The notes beneath the pieces were generated by a model, which was not told where the DNA came from, made no database searches, and worked only from the letters and a program-made list of their open reading frames with translations. Shown here piece by piece: positions 31,187 to 44,400 of a stretch of 64,000 nucleotides of DNA. This DNA comes from Durusdinium trenchii. Lineage: Eukaryota; Sar; Dinophyceae; Suessiales; Symbiodiniaceae. How positions within the stretch are numbered: the stretch's first letter is position 1; each line of letters opens with the position of its first letter. The stretch is from NCBI GenBank assembly GCA_963970005.1, contig CAXAMN010008447.1, forward strand, positions 79,514 to 143,513. The letters run 5' to 3'. The translations under genes were made by a program, and so were the position numbers.

Positions 31187-32337
31187 AGACACTAGTAAAT
31201 ATCCGGGAAAACATGTTTGTTATGTGAACATTAGATAGAGATGATGATGCCAGCAAGGAACGTTTAGCCAAATGTTTGTGCATGTATTAATGCCCGGACA
31301 GTCTGACAGTTTCTATTTTGCAGGCCTATATGGGGTAAAGATAGTATATCGTAGTGTGTATATATATACACATACATCTTTATTATCTAGGACCGCCCAA
31401 TCAAGCACTTGGAGCATGGGCACTGGATCATTCTAAATCAGTGAAGGAAAAGCTACTAATCACATCAGAAAACCTTTGGCGTTTTGGTCTTCATCTCGCA
31501 CGAGATGGAGGCTCCAGCTGCTTTGCAGACAGATGACCTTAATCTTTGTCAGTCTTTTATACATGTGCGATCCTGCTCGCATGATTGGGTGAGAAACAGG
31601 GGTCACTGTTCTGAAGACGGTAGAAGTCACAGACCTGTGCGCAGGTGGCCGCATCTGCAGTGACCGCAGATGAGATCACAAGGCGGTTGAGTGTCAATTT
31701 GAACCACGGATGTGGTTGGTTGTGAATGCAGGAGTGGCTCAGATGCAGATTCGCCAACAAATGGATTATATATTCGGTTGGCCCTGATTTACTCCTCCCA
31801 TTTACTCGGTTAGCTCAGACAATTAAAAGAAAAAAACTGGACAGTTCCCAGTGTCCCTTTTGGATGCCTTTCTTTTTGTGTGGCCTGAGATTGCGAGGAT
31901 GATTCTTCTTTTGACCTCGAAACCCTTTTCCTTTCTGAACATTCATTGGCTCAGCCGTGGGGTCCACGTGGTCCGCGGGTCCGCGGTGGGGTCCGTCCCG
32001 CGGGATGTCCGGAAGCTTGGCCCCGGGGTGGGGTGGGAATGCAAGGCGTCACTGGGTGCTTCAAACATGGGGAGAAGACCGAACTGTGGCCGAACCTCTC
32101 ATGGGTTCTTAGGTTAGAACCAAGAACTCAGTCAGTTGCTTGTGAGCACATGACGGATTTGTTGAACCATGAAGAACCTGGTTCTTGGGCTTGTGAAGTT
32201 TTCTTCTTATATATGTAACATCTCCTTGTGTCCAGCAGTTTTTTTTCTTAATTAAAGTCTCCCGAGTGTGTGAGGCTGCTGAGGCTGCTGAGGCCGCCAA
32301 AGTCCAATTAGCGATTTGTTTGGTAGTCCGTTCAGCT

Positions 32338-32440
32338 GACAGTAGCAACAAGGACGCTACTCGGAACAAAGGCATCGCTACTAGGAGCAAGGACGCTACT
32401 AGTAGCTCCTGGCCTTACTACTAGTAACAAGGACGCTACT
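32338..32440 (+). repeat. CTACTAGGAGC-type repeat, second locus
   Basis: AGCAAGGACGCTACTAG and AGCTCCTGGCCTTACTACTA blocks like those at 23.8 kb, with substitutions. A single related unit lies at 26172-26202. Confidence 0.75.
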
Positions 32441-35400
32441 ACCTATCCGATAGCTATCAGCACAGAATTATTAGCATACGGATGGCCAGCCGGAGGACGC
32501 TGTATACATGCCTTTGCACATGCCGCACATGCCCCATTGCCATTCTCTCATGCTAGGGGTCAAGCCCTTCGGCTCTGAGACATTCAAAGTGCAAAGGTTC
32601 TCAACCGGATCCCAAGTTCGTCCCTTCTTCTCCCACCACCGAGCCTCGCTTCGTGCGGCAGCAGTCAAATCAGGCCTCGCACAAACGTGGGATTTGTTTT
32701 TGCATTCCCCCAATCCATGCATGTTAGGCTCTTTGCACATTGGGGTGCTTGTCGCGTCTACATTGCAGAGGATCCCATCCGAGACCGCCGACGACCTCCG
32801 TTGTCGGCCTTTTGGGGGTGTGAGGTCGAGCGTGAGCGGCCTAAACCGCTCCCAGAGGGAGAAGTTGGCGAATTTCCAGCAGGTGACCGGTGACGATGTG
32901 CACCGAAGTTGGGGCCGGGCATGGCGTCGAAGTGGTTCGGTGGTTCGACGACCAGTCGAGAGGGTGCACAGTTCCATAGAGGGTAGGACTGGTTCAGCGC
33001 CTGACCCTTGAGGCCAGGGACAGAGCAGTAGACTCGGCGAAAAAAGTGTCACCCTTTTGGTAGGACAGATCAACCTCCGACTCAACAGGAGCAGCTCTGA
33101 CTCCAAGATTGACCCAACTGAAACTGACACTCCAATCCAGTTGGAGTGTGTACAGTGTACGGAATGTGGTGAAACTTCAACTGCACCGTTCTACCCATCC
33201 GCTCTGGTTGTTCCAGGTCACTGGGGCTCCTCAGAGGCTTGCTATGGCGGCCCGGCCCAGTGGCGGCGTTGCGCGGTCACGCGGGCGGTGTCGCGCGGAA
33301 ACGACGGGCCTTGTTGGAACGAAGCGAACGACACACGGGCGGCCTCTGGGTGAAGATGAACAGGCCGCCACCAAGGTGTGATCCCATTGTTTTCCCATTT
33401 TCGGGCTCAGGGTCCAGGGTCGTTTCGGCCACTGCCAGTCGTGGGAGTTGGGATCCCTCCGTTGCCCGCTTCTCGAGGTTGGAGATTCAGAGCCGTAGAC
33501 CAACTAGGTGGGGCCTGTAACCCCCGGGTGGCGCAAGGTCTAACCTCGTCTTCGCTGGTTTTTGTCGAAGGTCCAACTCCTTCCTGAATTCTTTCAGGTT
33601 GTCGATCTCCTTCAACATCTTCTTGCCATTTCATGCCCTTTTCCCAGAGACTTCTGCTCCGAGACTCCCGCTTCTCCTGACGCCTGCCTCTCTGCGTCCT
33701 AGGAATTCCTTCGACGTGGGAGGCCCCAGAGGGGGCGGGCCGTGTCACGGCCCAGGTGGGTCAGCTGGGCGATGAAGTAGTGTTCCAGTCCATGTCCCCT
33801 CAAATTTCCCTTTTGTCAGTGGCAGGAAAGTGCTGGATTTGGAGCCAACAGTTCAGAAATCCCAGTATGCAAACTGTTTTTTGATAAGATCCTCCCCCCA
33901 TAATATGGATATGTAAAACCATATTCTGGTACGTCTTCCATTTTTTGGTGGAATCAACCGTCTACATGATGAACAGTTCTTCAACAGATACCGAGCTCAC
34001 CACCTCTGTCCAGCTGCTGACCAGCTGCTGAAGAGCCGGGTGAGTCGCGGTGAACCCCACCCGAGCCTCAGAACGTTCACGCGTCCAAAAACGCATCCGC
34101 AGAGAGCGGCGCAAGAGGTGGATTTTTATGATATGAATCTATTTCTAAATAGCCGGAGAGTCGGAGAATTCATTCAGGTCCCTTTCTGAGCTCCGGATGA
34201 AATGGCCAGAAAAGAAAATGTTTCCAAAAGTGAGCAACTTCTTCTGGGGGAGGCCTTTCAGAAGGTAAATAATTCAATTGATCGACATCGAAGCTTGTAT
34301 TTTTGTTCATCTTCAGATCAGTTGTATTTGGTGCAAAAGAAGACAAATCTACACAAAATCTAATCAGTTGGAAATCATCCAGACCTTGCAGATGAGTCGC
34401 CATGAATTGAGCAGATGGCCTTTTTTGAGGGGGTGGCCCACATGGAACTGGAGCGACACTCGTTGAGACCGGCAGATGCAGATTGGTTCACACATATTTA
34501 CACCAGAAAAAGGAACGCCGGAAGCAGCAGCCCTTGAAGTTTTGTCCATGGAATTTGGACTTGACTAGATAGGTACTGTAAGTCACTGCCTCTAGGTCCT
34601 GTGTGCAGCTGGTTTATAGGTCCTGTGTGCACTTGATTTATAGTGCGTAATTAATGTGCAACTGGCCTGCAAGAGAATTTTCTTCCTGATCTAATTTCCT
34701 TGGAGCGCGCATGCTTCATGAGATTGGAATGTGCCACACGCGGCGTCTTGCATGCTCTGCTGAGGTCTAAACTGGTCCCTGGATCAAGCACTGGACGCTT
34801 GGACGAGCTGAGCTTTCACCTATTTGGTCGAGAAAGGGCGGTGAAGATTCCAAACATAGCTCACCCCCAAATCCCAGGCCGCCCCAAGAGTACTTGGACA
34901 CCCTGGTTTATATCTATTGTACTGGTTGCAAAACTGATTCACAGCTGTAGAGTCACATCATGTGAGACAACATCGAGAATAGTTTGGGTTTTTATCATGG
35001 CTGATGTAGAGGAGAAGGGAGACTTCGCACATTCCGCTTGGCTTTATGTGCGTGTGAGACACACTGCTGTACATATACGATCGTATACAAAGATTATAGG
35101 TCTTTTGGTGATACGCTGATATCATTTCATATTTATTGTAATTTATTTGTATTGTTTCTTCCCAACATATTTATATCTTGGGGGGCCAGCTTCTTCGTGT
35201 GCCAAGGACGTCTTCTTCCAAGAAGGCCACTCGTGTGGTGTGCCGCAAGAGCACACTGATGCGAAGCATCTAAGCAGCACCCGTGGTTCTTCAAGGTTCT
35301 CGTGTCTATCAGCACCGACCGAAGTGGGAAGAAGATAGATGCCCCAAGTCGGGGTAGAAACTGCTGAGTTGTACATGTTTTGGCAGGTTTGTGATGCCCT

Positions 35401-38400
35401 AGCGTGGGGTGAGAACTGGGGTCTACGCCCTTTATTTGCGCATCAACTGGAGAGAGCCAACTCGACCAAAGATCTCGACAACGCTTCCTGCTTCTCTTTT
35501 TTTATGAAACAACTTTGTTGAAGATCAACAGCCGCTTCGCGCTGCCCCAGCTTCTTTTTTGTGACCTTTTTCAATGGACCGCGGAAGGGTCAAAGGTGAA
35601 ATCCACCTGTCAGCTAGATTTGAGCGATTTCGATTTCGGAGTTTCATCGGCTCTTTCCATCAATTCGGAGTCCAAATTGGATAGAGACGAGGAGGAGTCA
35701 CTTTTCAAGCTGGAATCCCTGTGCCAGAGCTTTTGATGAAGTTTTTGGAGTGTTGGGATTGGCAGAGCTCGCAAGTTCAAGTGCCAAATTTGGACCATGA
35801 GGTGCTTTGCATGTTGTCTTTCGTTGGACATTAACAAAGAGAAATACGTTGAACCCAACTATTTACTATACAATTCCTGCTCATGATCTGATCAGCGCCG
35901 CTTGCACCTAGGAAAGTAGAGGCCCTCTTTCTGAAGTACGCTTCGCCAGAGGTGCATGAGCTAGACGGTCACAGGGAGACGTCGGGGCTGTTTGTTGATG
36001 CCCACAGACCCATGGTGTTTTGAGAATCTCCAACAACAGGCTGAACGGCACTCTTGAGCTGAAGATTTAGAGATCAAGATCTTTTGGTAGAGATTCAAGT
36101 CCTGCAGTAGGTAGAATGGCGACTAGTTCAAGCGCTTGACAACCGCTGGTTGTTTTGAGTTGTCCCACATACAGTCCAATGCCATGAGATAGTTCGTTTT
36201 ATCTAAATTCATTTTCCCAGCTGAAATGTTTGAGACGGTCTCAATCCACATGTTTTCATTCAGAAATAGAGGCCTTTTACCACTTGGGGGGAGTAGGATT
36301 CTTCTATGAAGTTGGGTTTCAAGGATCTTGTAATCAAACCCAGTCAGGGGTCCAGCTTCTCAAATGGAACAAAAGGGACACTTGATAAGCTGTTGGTCGG
36401 AATGATCCTCGTATTGGCAACGGACATTTGTGACCTATAGTCCTATAGTCGTTTTGTGCCGGCTCTCAGTCAGATTCGGAGTCAAGTCAAGGTTTCCTCC
36501 TTGCTTGGAACCATCAGGACTCCCATACCACACAACCAACTCACGACGCGATGCGGTTGAGGACCACACAATCAGACCAGAAGGGATTGAGGCCAGTGCA
36601 GCTTGAGCAGTGCTTTGTTCGGTTTGGTGCGTGGCGATGCGGTTTGGCGCGTGGCGCGTGGGGCTGTGCTAGACGACGCGGGGTTCCTGTGCCTTTTGGG
36701 GATCTTCAGACTGCGGTGATTGCATCAGACTGAGTGTTTTTGGGGTTTACTTTTTGGTGAATTTCGTGCACCGATTTCAATTCATGCTTGCTTTTGGCAT
36801 CTAACTATTTCAGACCACTGGTTTGGTGTGGTGAGACATTTGCTTGGCCCTGCCTCTTTTTCACACTTTTGAGTGCATTTCCAGATCTAACGAACGAGGC
36901 TTCAGAACGAGGTTGGTGAGCACTCAGGGGACCCTAGATTGACCGAGCCCAAAAAGAGGGCTCCTTTCGACAATGCCACAATCTGCTGCTACCCTCTTGT
37001 GCCTCGATTCTCTGTTCCCGAGAGGGTTGTAGAATGTTGTAGATATCAAAGATTTGATTTTGCATCAACCAATATTTAACTATTTATGATTCTGATATTT
37101 GTCCAACATCCCTACAACTGGTCTTGTCCAACATCGCTAATTAGGGTTTTCTCCATTTTCTCCCCCCACTCAGGATTCAACTCCAAGCATACTCCTCAGA
37201 CACTGATGGTGTACCCATCGCAGTTGCTGTGCCACGCACGGGGTTGTTCTTTTGGTGCAGGAGCTTTGTAAAGACCTCAGCATCAGCGCTTTGGATCCTT
37301 GGCATGAAGCCACGTTGCTTTGAGGCAGGGGTCAGCTGGGCCCCTGAATGTAAGCCCTTTAAGCCATCCATTTTCCCTCGGAGCAGAAGGAATCTTCTAT
37401 AGCGCCTGAGAAAGGGAATGCAATCAAAAATCATGAACAGCGTTTCGAAGGTCCCTGGTGTGGGAATTGGGTGCGGTGTGGGTGAGAACAAAGACCTACA
37501 GGTATTTGTCAACCGCAGGTATTTGTCAACTGGAGCCTTTAGAGCGCTACAGATGTTTTGAAGAGAGTGTGGTTGGAAGTAAGGCTTGACACTCCAGATC
37601 TTGCCCGCTTGGGTCGCTTGTGTTTGTTGCTTGTCAAAGACGACAGGGCCTCTCTAACCCTCACCTTTCGTGAAAAAGGACCTTCGACCTTCAACCTCCG
37701 AATACGAATACGAAGACCCTTTAGACCTCAGTGAAACACTGGCACAGGCATAGGTTGGGAAGGCATGTCTTCTCTACTACTGATCCACCAAGAGAAGCTC
37801 ATGCAGATGCTTGCTAAGTGTCTCTTTGTAGAGAAAAAGGCTTGGGCTTTCTGAAGCCACCGACGGTGTGTTGGTTCCTTTGCGGGAACTTCCATGAACC
37901 GATGGAAGCACTAAGGACCCAGTCACTCTGGTCCTGGCCTGGCACTGCCGTGCCAAGCAGCACCTTGCTTTTGAAAAGTCCACAGAAGCCTTAAGATGTT
38001 GCATCCCCCCATCTTCCTACTAAACTTTGAGGAAACCCGGATCAATCCTTCGAGGATCTTCGTGGATTGGGGGCCGGGTGATCCGTCCACGTACAGCCGG
38101 CCGCGGTCTCGCCGGGTGGTCTCGGGTCTCGGCACAAAAAGAGAGGCTGTTGGTGTCCCACCATGTGAAGGGCCCCCGGATTAGGTAGGGCCCGGCCTGC
38201 CCTTGCTGGTGTGAATAGGTGGCGATCTTTTTGTGTCCAGCTGTCCATTTCTTTTATTCTCCAGAACGAGAGGTTGACATGTCTGGGAGCCTTTACCTTA
38301 GATCCATTGAGTTCATGTCGGGCCCATTGAAGCTCTTCCCAGGGGTTGCAGGTCGAGAGTCTTCTCTTGAAGAGTTCTGCAAGTTAGGGCCGATGGAGAA

Positions 38401-41400
38401 TGAAATAGAAACAGCTTCAGTTCTAAAGCTTCATCTCTTCGTTAGGCAACGAGGCTCAACAGTTACTTATTTCTCTTGAGAGAAGGAGACTGAACTCAAA
38501 CCTCTTGTGAGGATCTATGTGTATTGCAACAACCCTGCAAACAATCCGAGTCAAGTTGTCCTCTATACTTCATTGGGCCTAGGGCATCTCAAAAGTCACA
38601 CGGACATGGACCCCAGGTACAATATACTTTGACCCGCAGCCTGCGTTTGTTTGGACACTGACGCTGTGTTCACACTGGTCAGCTGGTGTGGCTGAGGATG
38701 GGAATTTTTACCAGAGAGGAGTACGGGGCTCAATACGGGGCCCAGAGCGGCACGGTTCTTTCGCATCGGGACCAAAGATTTGGGTGGGGCAGAGGCAGGC
38801 AGAGGCATGCAGAGGTAGTCGGTTTTTTCGTATTCTTGAGGGATCTCCAAGACAAAACATATCCTTGCAGGATCTCAGTTCAAAGGGTCCAACGTCGAGA
38901 TCGAGCTGAACTGAACACCTGACCTAACAATGTTTGGATATCCTAGCAGATCCTGCGTGCACCTCCAGAAGAAGGACATGAACACATGACGTGTATCTTT
39001 GTTTGAAATTGCCATCGTCTTTCACAACAGGGCTGGGCCCTTGCCTCTAAAACTCCCCGTATAGCATCACCTTTTTCTTGATGGAATGATTCAAAAGTCC
39101 CCTTCCCACTTGCCGTCTTGCCGTTGGTGAACACACTTCTCATCCCTCCTCATCCACAAAAGCGGACCTCATACCCGCCTCCAGCCTCTTCTCACCCCCG
39201 GAAACCATCGAGTATCACCAAGTTCCTTTGAACACCCCCCCCCCCAAATCCACCGGCGACAGTAGCCCATCATGGTCCACCCGAACTCCGGGCAGGTTTA
39301 CGACGGGCTTGCAGCGCTTGGGCGCCGACGAACTGCCGAAGCTCAAGGCAAAGGTCGCGGACATGCGGCAGGTGGGGGATTGGGATGGGCGGAAGGGGGT
39401 GGTGAGGGTGGTTAGATGGATTCTGTTGGGAAGGGTGTAGCTGAATAGCTGCTGGATTTGAGGCACTTTGGTGGGTTTCGGTGTTTGCGAAAGCACGGGG
39501 GAGGCTCGGAAGGCTCAGATGAGTGGGTGATCCTCCCTATCATTATTCTGGATGAATAGGTTCATGCCGCATGCCCTTAACCTCCACAAACTCGACTGCC
39601 ATTCGGGCTTGTTGAGGGGACAACCCTGGGAGGGATGAGGACCTTCCCAATCAGTGTCTCCCAAGGTTCCTAGAAACAGTTGGACAAGTCTCAAGACATG
39701 ACTGCAGAGACAAACCCTGCATGCTGTTACATAGCTTTGAAGAATTCTTGGTTTAATGCGACAGACCTTCACCTTTAGACTACAGGTTTACCCTTAAAAC
39801 GCTCCCGCCAATGACGCCCAGGCCTTGCAGGACCGAGCGGCCTGCAAAGAGGCGCGGAACGCCACCGCCAGTTCCTGGTGTTTCTCAGGCACCTAAGAAA
39901 GGAGGTTTGGCAAGCTGGAACCTCTTTTGGGGTCAGCCCTTCAAGGCATGTGTGTTTCTTTTTTCATTTGCATCTTGTGAAGAGGCGCATGTTCGAATGA
40001 CAAGTCTGGTGTATTTTTTTTAGTGAGATCCCTTCAGCAAATCGACGAGTCTGCCGAAATCGGTGGGTTGTATTCTCAGAAGCAGGTCTGGGACTGCCCC
40101 CCAGATGTCCTCGATCCAAAAAGCGAATTCTTTCCAACAACTCTTGTTCATGATTCATGACTGAAGATCGATCGGTGAGCGTTCTCCAAGCGAAATTCTT
40201 GGGCAGGCCGAACGCAACACCTTGGTGTGGGTTGATCTGGAACATGTTCATTGACCACTCCGTGAGGACCGTTTACCTCGAAATGGATTCCGAACCTTAA
40301 AACAACAGCATCATGAATGGCCAGGAAGGCAATTGGGTAGGCTGATGAGGTCTATGCGTTCGCAAAACCTGTTCAGCGGCCATGAACTGATCTGCAAGCC
40401 CACCAATGGTTCTCCGGAGGATCGCCCAACTTCAACATGCCAACGTCACCCACGGGAAATCAACGGATCGCCAGCAATGCTGAAAGGATGTAAAAGCGAT
40501 GTTGATCTCGAAAGAATGGTGGAGAAACCAAGCTTAAATAGTGGAAAAGGGGTGAGCAGGTGAGCAGGTTTTCTGAAATCTTTGCACACAGATCGGTTCC
40601 AACCCTAAGAAAGTGGAACACAAATACTGTAGCTACCTTTCATCCCTGATCTGGAGACATCAGATTCTGCAGCTCTGCACCGCACCGACATCTGGACGTC
40701 CACTGGGATCGCTCGTCTCGAATGAGAGGTCTATGCCTTCACCTTTCAGTTTGCATTAGATCAAGGCGCGGCCGGAGGAGCGAGCGCAAACGACTGGACC
40801 GGTCCGCGAAAGGGTTCCGCCTTGGGGGCCAAGGAACTGGCTTTTTGAGCTGCAGAAATGGGTGATAGGACAAATACTCAGATGAGGTCTTTTGCACTCT
40901 GAGAACTCATTTGTGCAATTGCTTTCTTCGGATCCTGTGCGGATGAAGAAGGCTGAATCCCACCCTTGGGGCTCCAGCCATGTGCCACGAGAAGAAACAC
41001 ATTTGATGGGCTGCTTCTTCAGGCCTCTTGGGGGTCCCTACAGATCTTCAAAAAAATGCCCTTGGCTCTAGGAAGTCTTAGGACCTCCACACCTGCTGTT
41101 TCCAGAAACCTCTGGCCAAACATCAACCCCGCTGTCGCGGACATGCCGCTGTCCAGGCCAACGCCCGGCGCTTAGGACTGGCTCGTTGTGGGACGGGGGA
41201 CGTGTTCGCTTCGACTCCATACCGTCGATGGAGGGCACCCAGAGCCAGAGCCCTCGCTTGATCGTCCGGCGGGTGCTGAGGTAATTCTGGGGTCCCTCAT
41301 TTTCGGAGAAGCTCAGAGTGCAACAACTACAACTTGGAACTACCTTCATCCTGACTAACTATAGAGTCCTTTTGGTGAAGCTGGTTCCAAGTAGTGGCAT

Positions 41401-44400
41401 GACAGAATGGACAATGGAGTAGTACAGTAGTAGCAGATGTGGATTTGCGGACAGACCTTACCTGCATCAGAACACCAGCACCAACATCACCACCCATGCC
41501 GTCGCATTTTTAGGGTTGTTTCAAGGAACTCAGACCCTTTTTTTCAAGCCTCCAACTGCGAATTGGTCTTCACCCTGACACCCTTGTGCTAAACCGGACC
41601 CAGGTTGCCTCCCAGTGGACATGTGCATCGAGTTTTGGAAGCTCTTACTCCCTGCGCACTTTGCACTCCTAGAGACCTGGATCAGCTGGGTCGAGCTCGG
41701 AGGCCCAGAGAAAGGAGGCCGGTCGGTCAGTGAGTTGGTTTCGAGTCTCGAGGTGAAGAAAAGCGTCGGAGGTACGGAAATCGAGAGGTCGGATTTCAGA
41801 GTCGGGAATTGAAAGGAGCGATAGACTAGTGCGGGTCGTTTGCACATTTTGGAGAGGCATAGAATCAGTGCGCCCCTTTTCGTGTGGCTTTCTGAGAAAT
41901 CCGAGAAAACGGAGGGGAGGTTTAGGGGAGCTCACCTCACAAACACAGCGACCCCCTGCAAAGGTACAGACCGGCACGATGGAGGGGAGAACTGGCAAAG
42001 CGGGCAGTGTTTTTCTACCGTCTTTTCATGTGGACAGAATTTTCTTCCTCCATTCACTGGCGATGGCGTGGCAAACTGAGGCAGAATGTGAAGAATCACG
42101 TCTCAAAAGCCACTTGGCTAAGACTAAACGCAAGACTTCTCCAGCGGTTGCATGCAGATCAAGTTTGTGTCTCCAGTTTCCACCCAGCTTGGAAGGATTT
42201 GGCGATTTCCATCAGACAAGTTGCGAGAGTTTCCACCAGCTATAATGTCTTTTTAAAAAACGGTTCGATGACCTTGACGTATACAGACGATGCTCGCAAC
42301 CACATGGCAGGAAATTCCTCAACTGATCAAGATGTAGACTGGGTGACTTCGAGCTGGAGCTGGGTCCAACCTAGATCCCCAATAGGTGAAGATCTTTTGG
42401 ATGAACCGACTCTCATGGTCTTCATTCCCAACGGTAAGGCTTCAGTAAGGCACTCGTGGCGTAGATCCGCACCAATTCTCCAGATGTGGATGTACCTGAA
42501 ACGGGGCCCTCAAACACCTTTGCAAGCTAAGACTTTCGCTTTCTTTCGCTTGTTCCTTTCTTCTTTGCTCGGGCTCCACTCTCCGAGGTATGGTGGTCCA
42601 TATGAGAAAGAAATAGAACGAACACCCGCATCGAATCCTCATTATGTCACTCGTTATGGTCCATCTCCATGTCCATTTACGAAGCCAGGATACTTGGATG
42701 ATGCTCTTTGACTTAGCGACGCAAGTGAAGCCCGACTTGTCAGACGCTGGGCACGGAGCAATTTCACTCAACGGTGGGGGAAGCGGACCGGGGACTTGGG
42801 CCAGGTGTTCTGGATGTTCATCTGAGCGAGGGACAATAGATGAGAACCTTTCTGGATTGGTCAATGTCATAATTACCACTTTTGATGGGGACGTGTCATC
42901 CTGCATCTGTGTTTTTGACCATAAGTTGTCCTGCTGGAAGGATGCAGACCATTCAAACAAGACTGCTTCCATGTCGAGTGATGTGAAGCAAACCCAAAAA
43001 GAGCAGGGATGTCCCACACTACGTAGTCACTACGTATAAAACACTTTATGATGTGTGCAGTGTCTGTGCACCAATCAGACAAAACTCTGCAACAGAATAG
43101 GATTGGGTGGAGCATCTGGCCTTGTCAGACTGGGCCGCGACCTCTTCGAAACTCTTCGATCACAGCGGATGTCAACGAACATACCATTATCAACATGCAG
43201 CATGCATGACATTGCATGACATTGCATGACTACACAAACAAAGCTAATAGGTAGTAGTATGTGTGGGACCAACCATTGCCTACTAACATTGCAACACTGG
43301 TTGGGTTCTCAGAGGACCCAACCATTGCTTTGCACTCTGAAAACAACACCTGGTCCAGAGGAACCTTCCCTGTGTCGGATCAGGTCGAGGTGTTCCATCC
43401 AACGTCTTCACCAATTGCAACGGATCCGGACCCTCGGATCAGGGGGAACGGTCCCAAGACACTGCTGCGTCCAACTTCTAAAAGCCGCTGTCGGCCCAAG
43501 GACTATGACCTGCAAAATGGTGCTTGGCCTGTGGTCCTTGATGAGTTCGTGGCCGCTTGGTCTTAAGACGCACGTGGGGCAGACGTGGGGCCGTGAATGT
43601 TCTTGACGACGTCGTGACCGCCACACTTTGGGAGTAAGATCAGAGACAGTTCTGACAGTTCTCACCCTCTGACCATATCGTTTTGACATGTTTTGACCCT
43701 CTGACCCTGATGCTGATGAGACAACGTCCCCCCAAGAACGGGTGGCTTTCATGGCATGAGAGCCACAACCGAGACGGTTTGGCCGGTTCCATGTCTCACC
43801 TGAATCCAAAGTGCGGGATCCAGCTCGTGGACATGTGTTCATCATGTGTCCAGCTTGTGCGGCATGCAGCCCAGCTTTTTTGCCCCAGCCTTTCCATTCG
43901 TCAACCTTCGACCAGCAAGTGCGAGGGGTTTCACTGGGATGGTGCCGATATGACCAGGGTTGGCCCAACAACGTGGTAGGACGATCCTCGAAGCGGTAGA
44001 TCTATTTGGGTCAAAGTTGTGATCAGTTGGACACATCGGAGGACTTCACTTGCAGTACTATCCTCTTCTATTGGATGCACATGACAGGCGGCAGGGAAGC
44101 TAGATCAGGTTGCTAGAAGAGTGCAGTATCATTGACTGGCAGAGAGGTCTTGCAGTGGAGAGTCAGGCTGGCTAGATACAGCGTTAACAGATGATCCTGT
44201 AGCAACAGAGAACAAAAAGGAGAGATCATGGATAGTAATGTTGACTGCTGATTCATAAAGCCCTCGCAATATGGAGATGTAAAAACTCTCTTGATAAGTT
44301 GTTTCTTTATTTTCAATCAACAGTCAACATTAGATCGCTTGGAACCGAGTTTGCTTTGCCCTACAGGTCCAGTCTGACCCACTCGTATCGACTAGTAGTG

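Larger units (their letters stand above)
26461..32337. other. Host DNA with microsatellites, no firm gene
   Basis: Includes CT/TA tracts at 27103-27133, a hydrophobic open frame at 27623-28078 in GT-rich sequence, a long TA-rich block at 28748-28862, TTC repeats near 29031-29049, and GATA/GAGA repeats at 31112-31186. A segment near 29890-29980 (+) reads SAWQSYIIHAEEELSEAG and could be an exon. Confidence 0.45.

Noticed and set aside
32825..32905. UBA-like helix (SQREKLANFQQVTG)
   Set aside because: The first helix resembles UBA domains of UBX-type proteins, but the next residues do not continue the fold in any frame.
42007..42711. 234-codon open frame as a host gene
   Set aside because: No domain, no coding-type third-position bias and overlapping frames on both strands. 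It could be chance.
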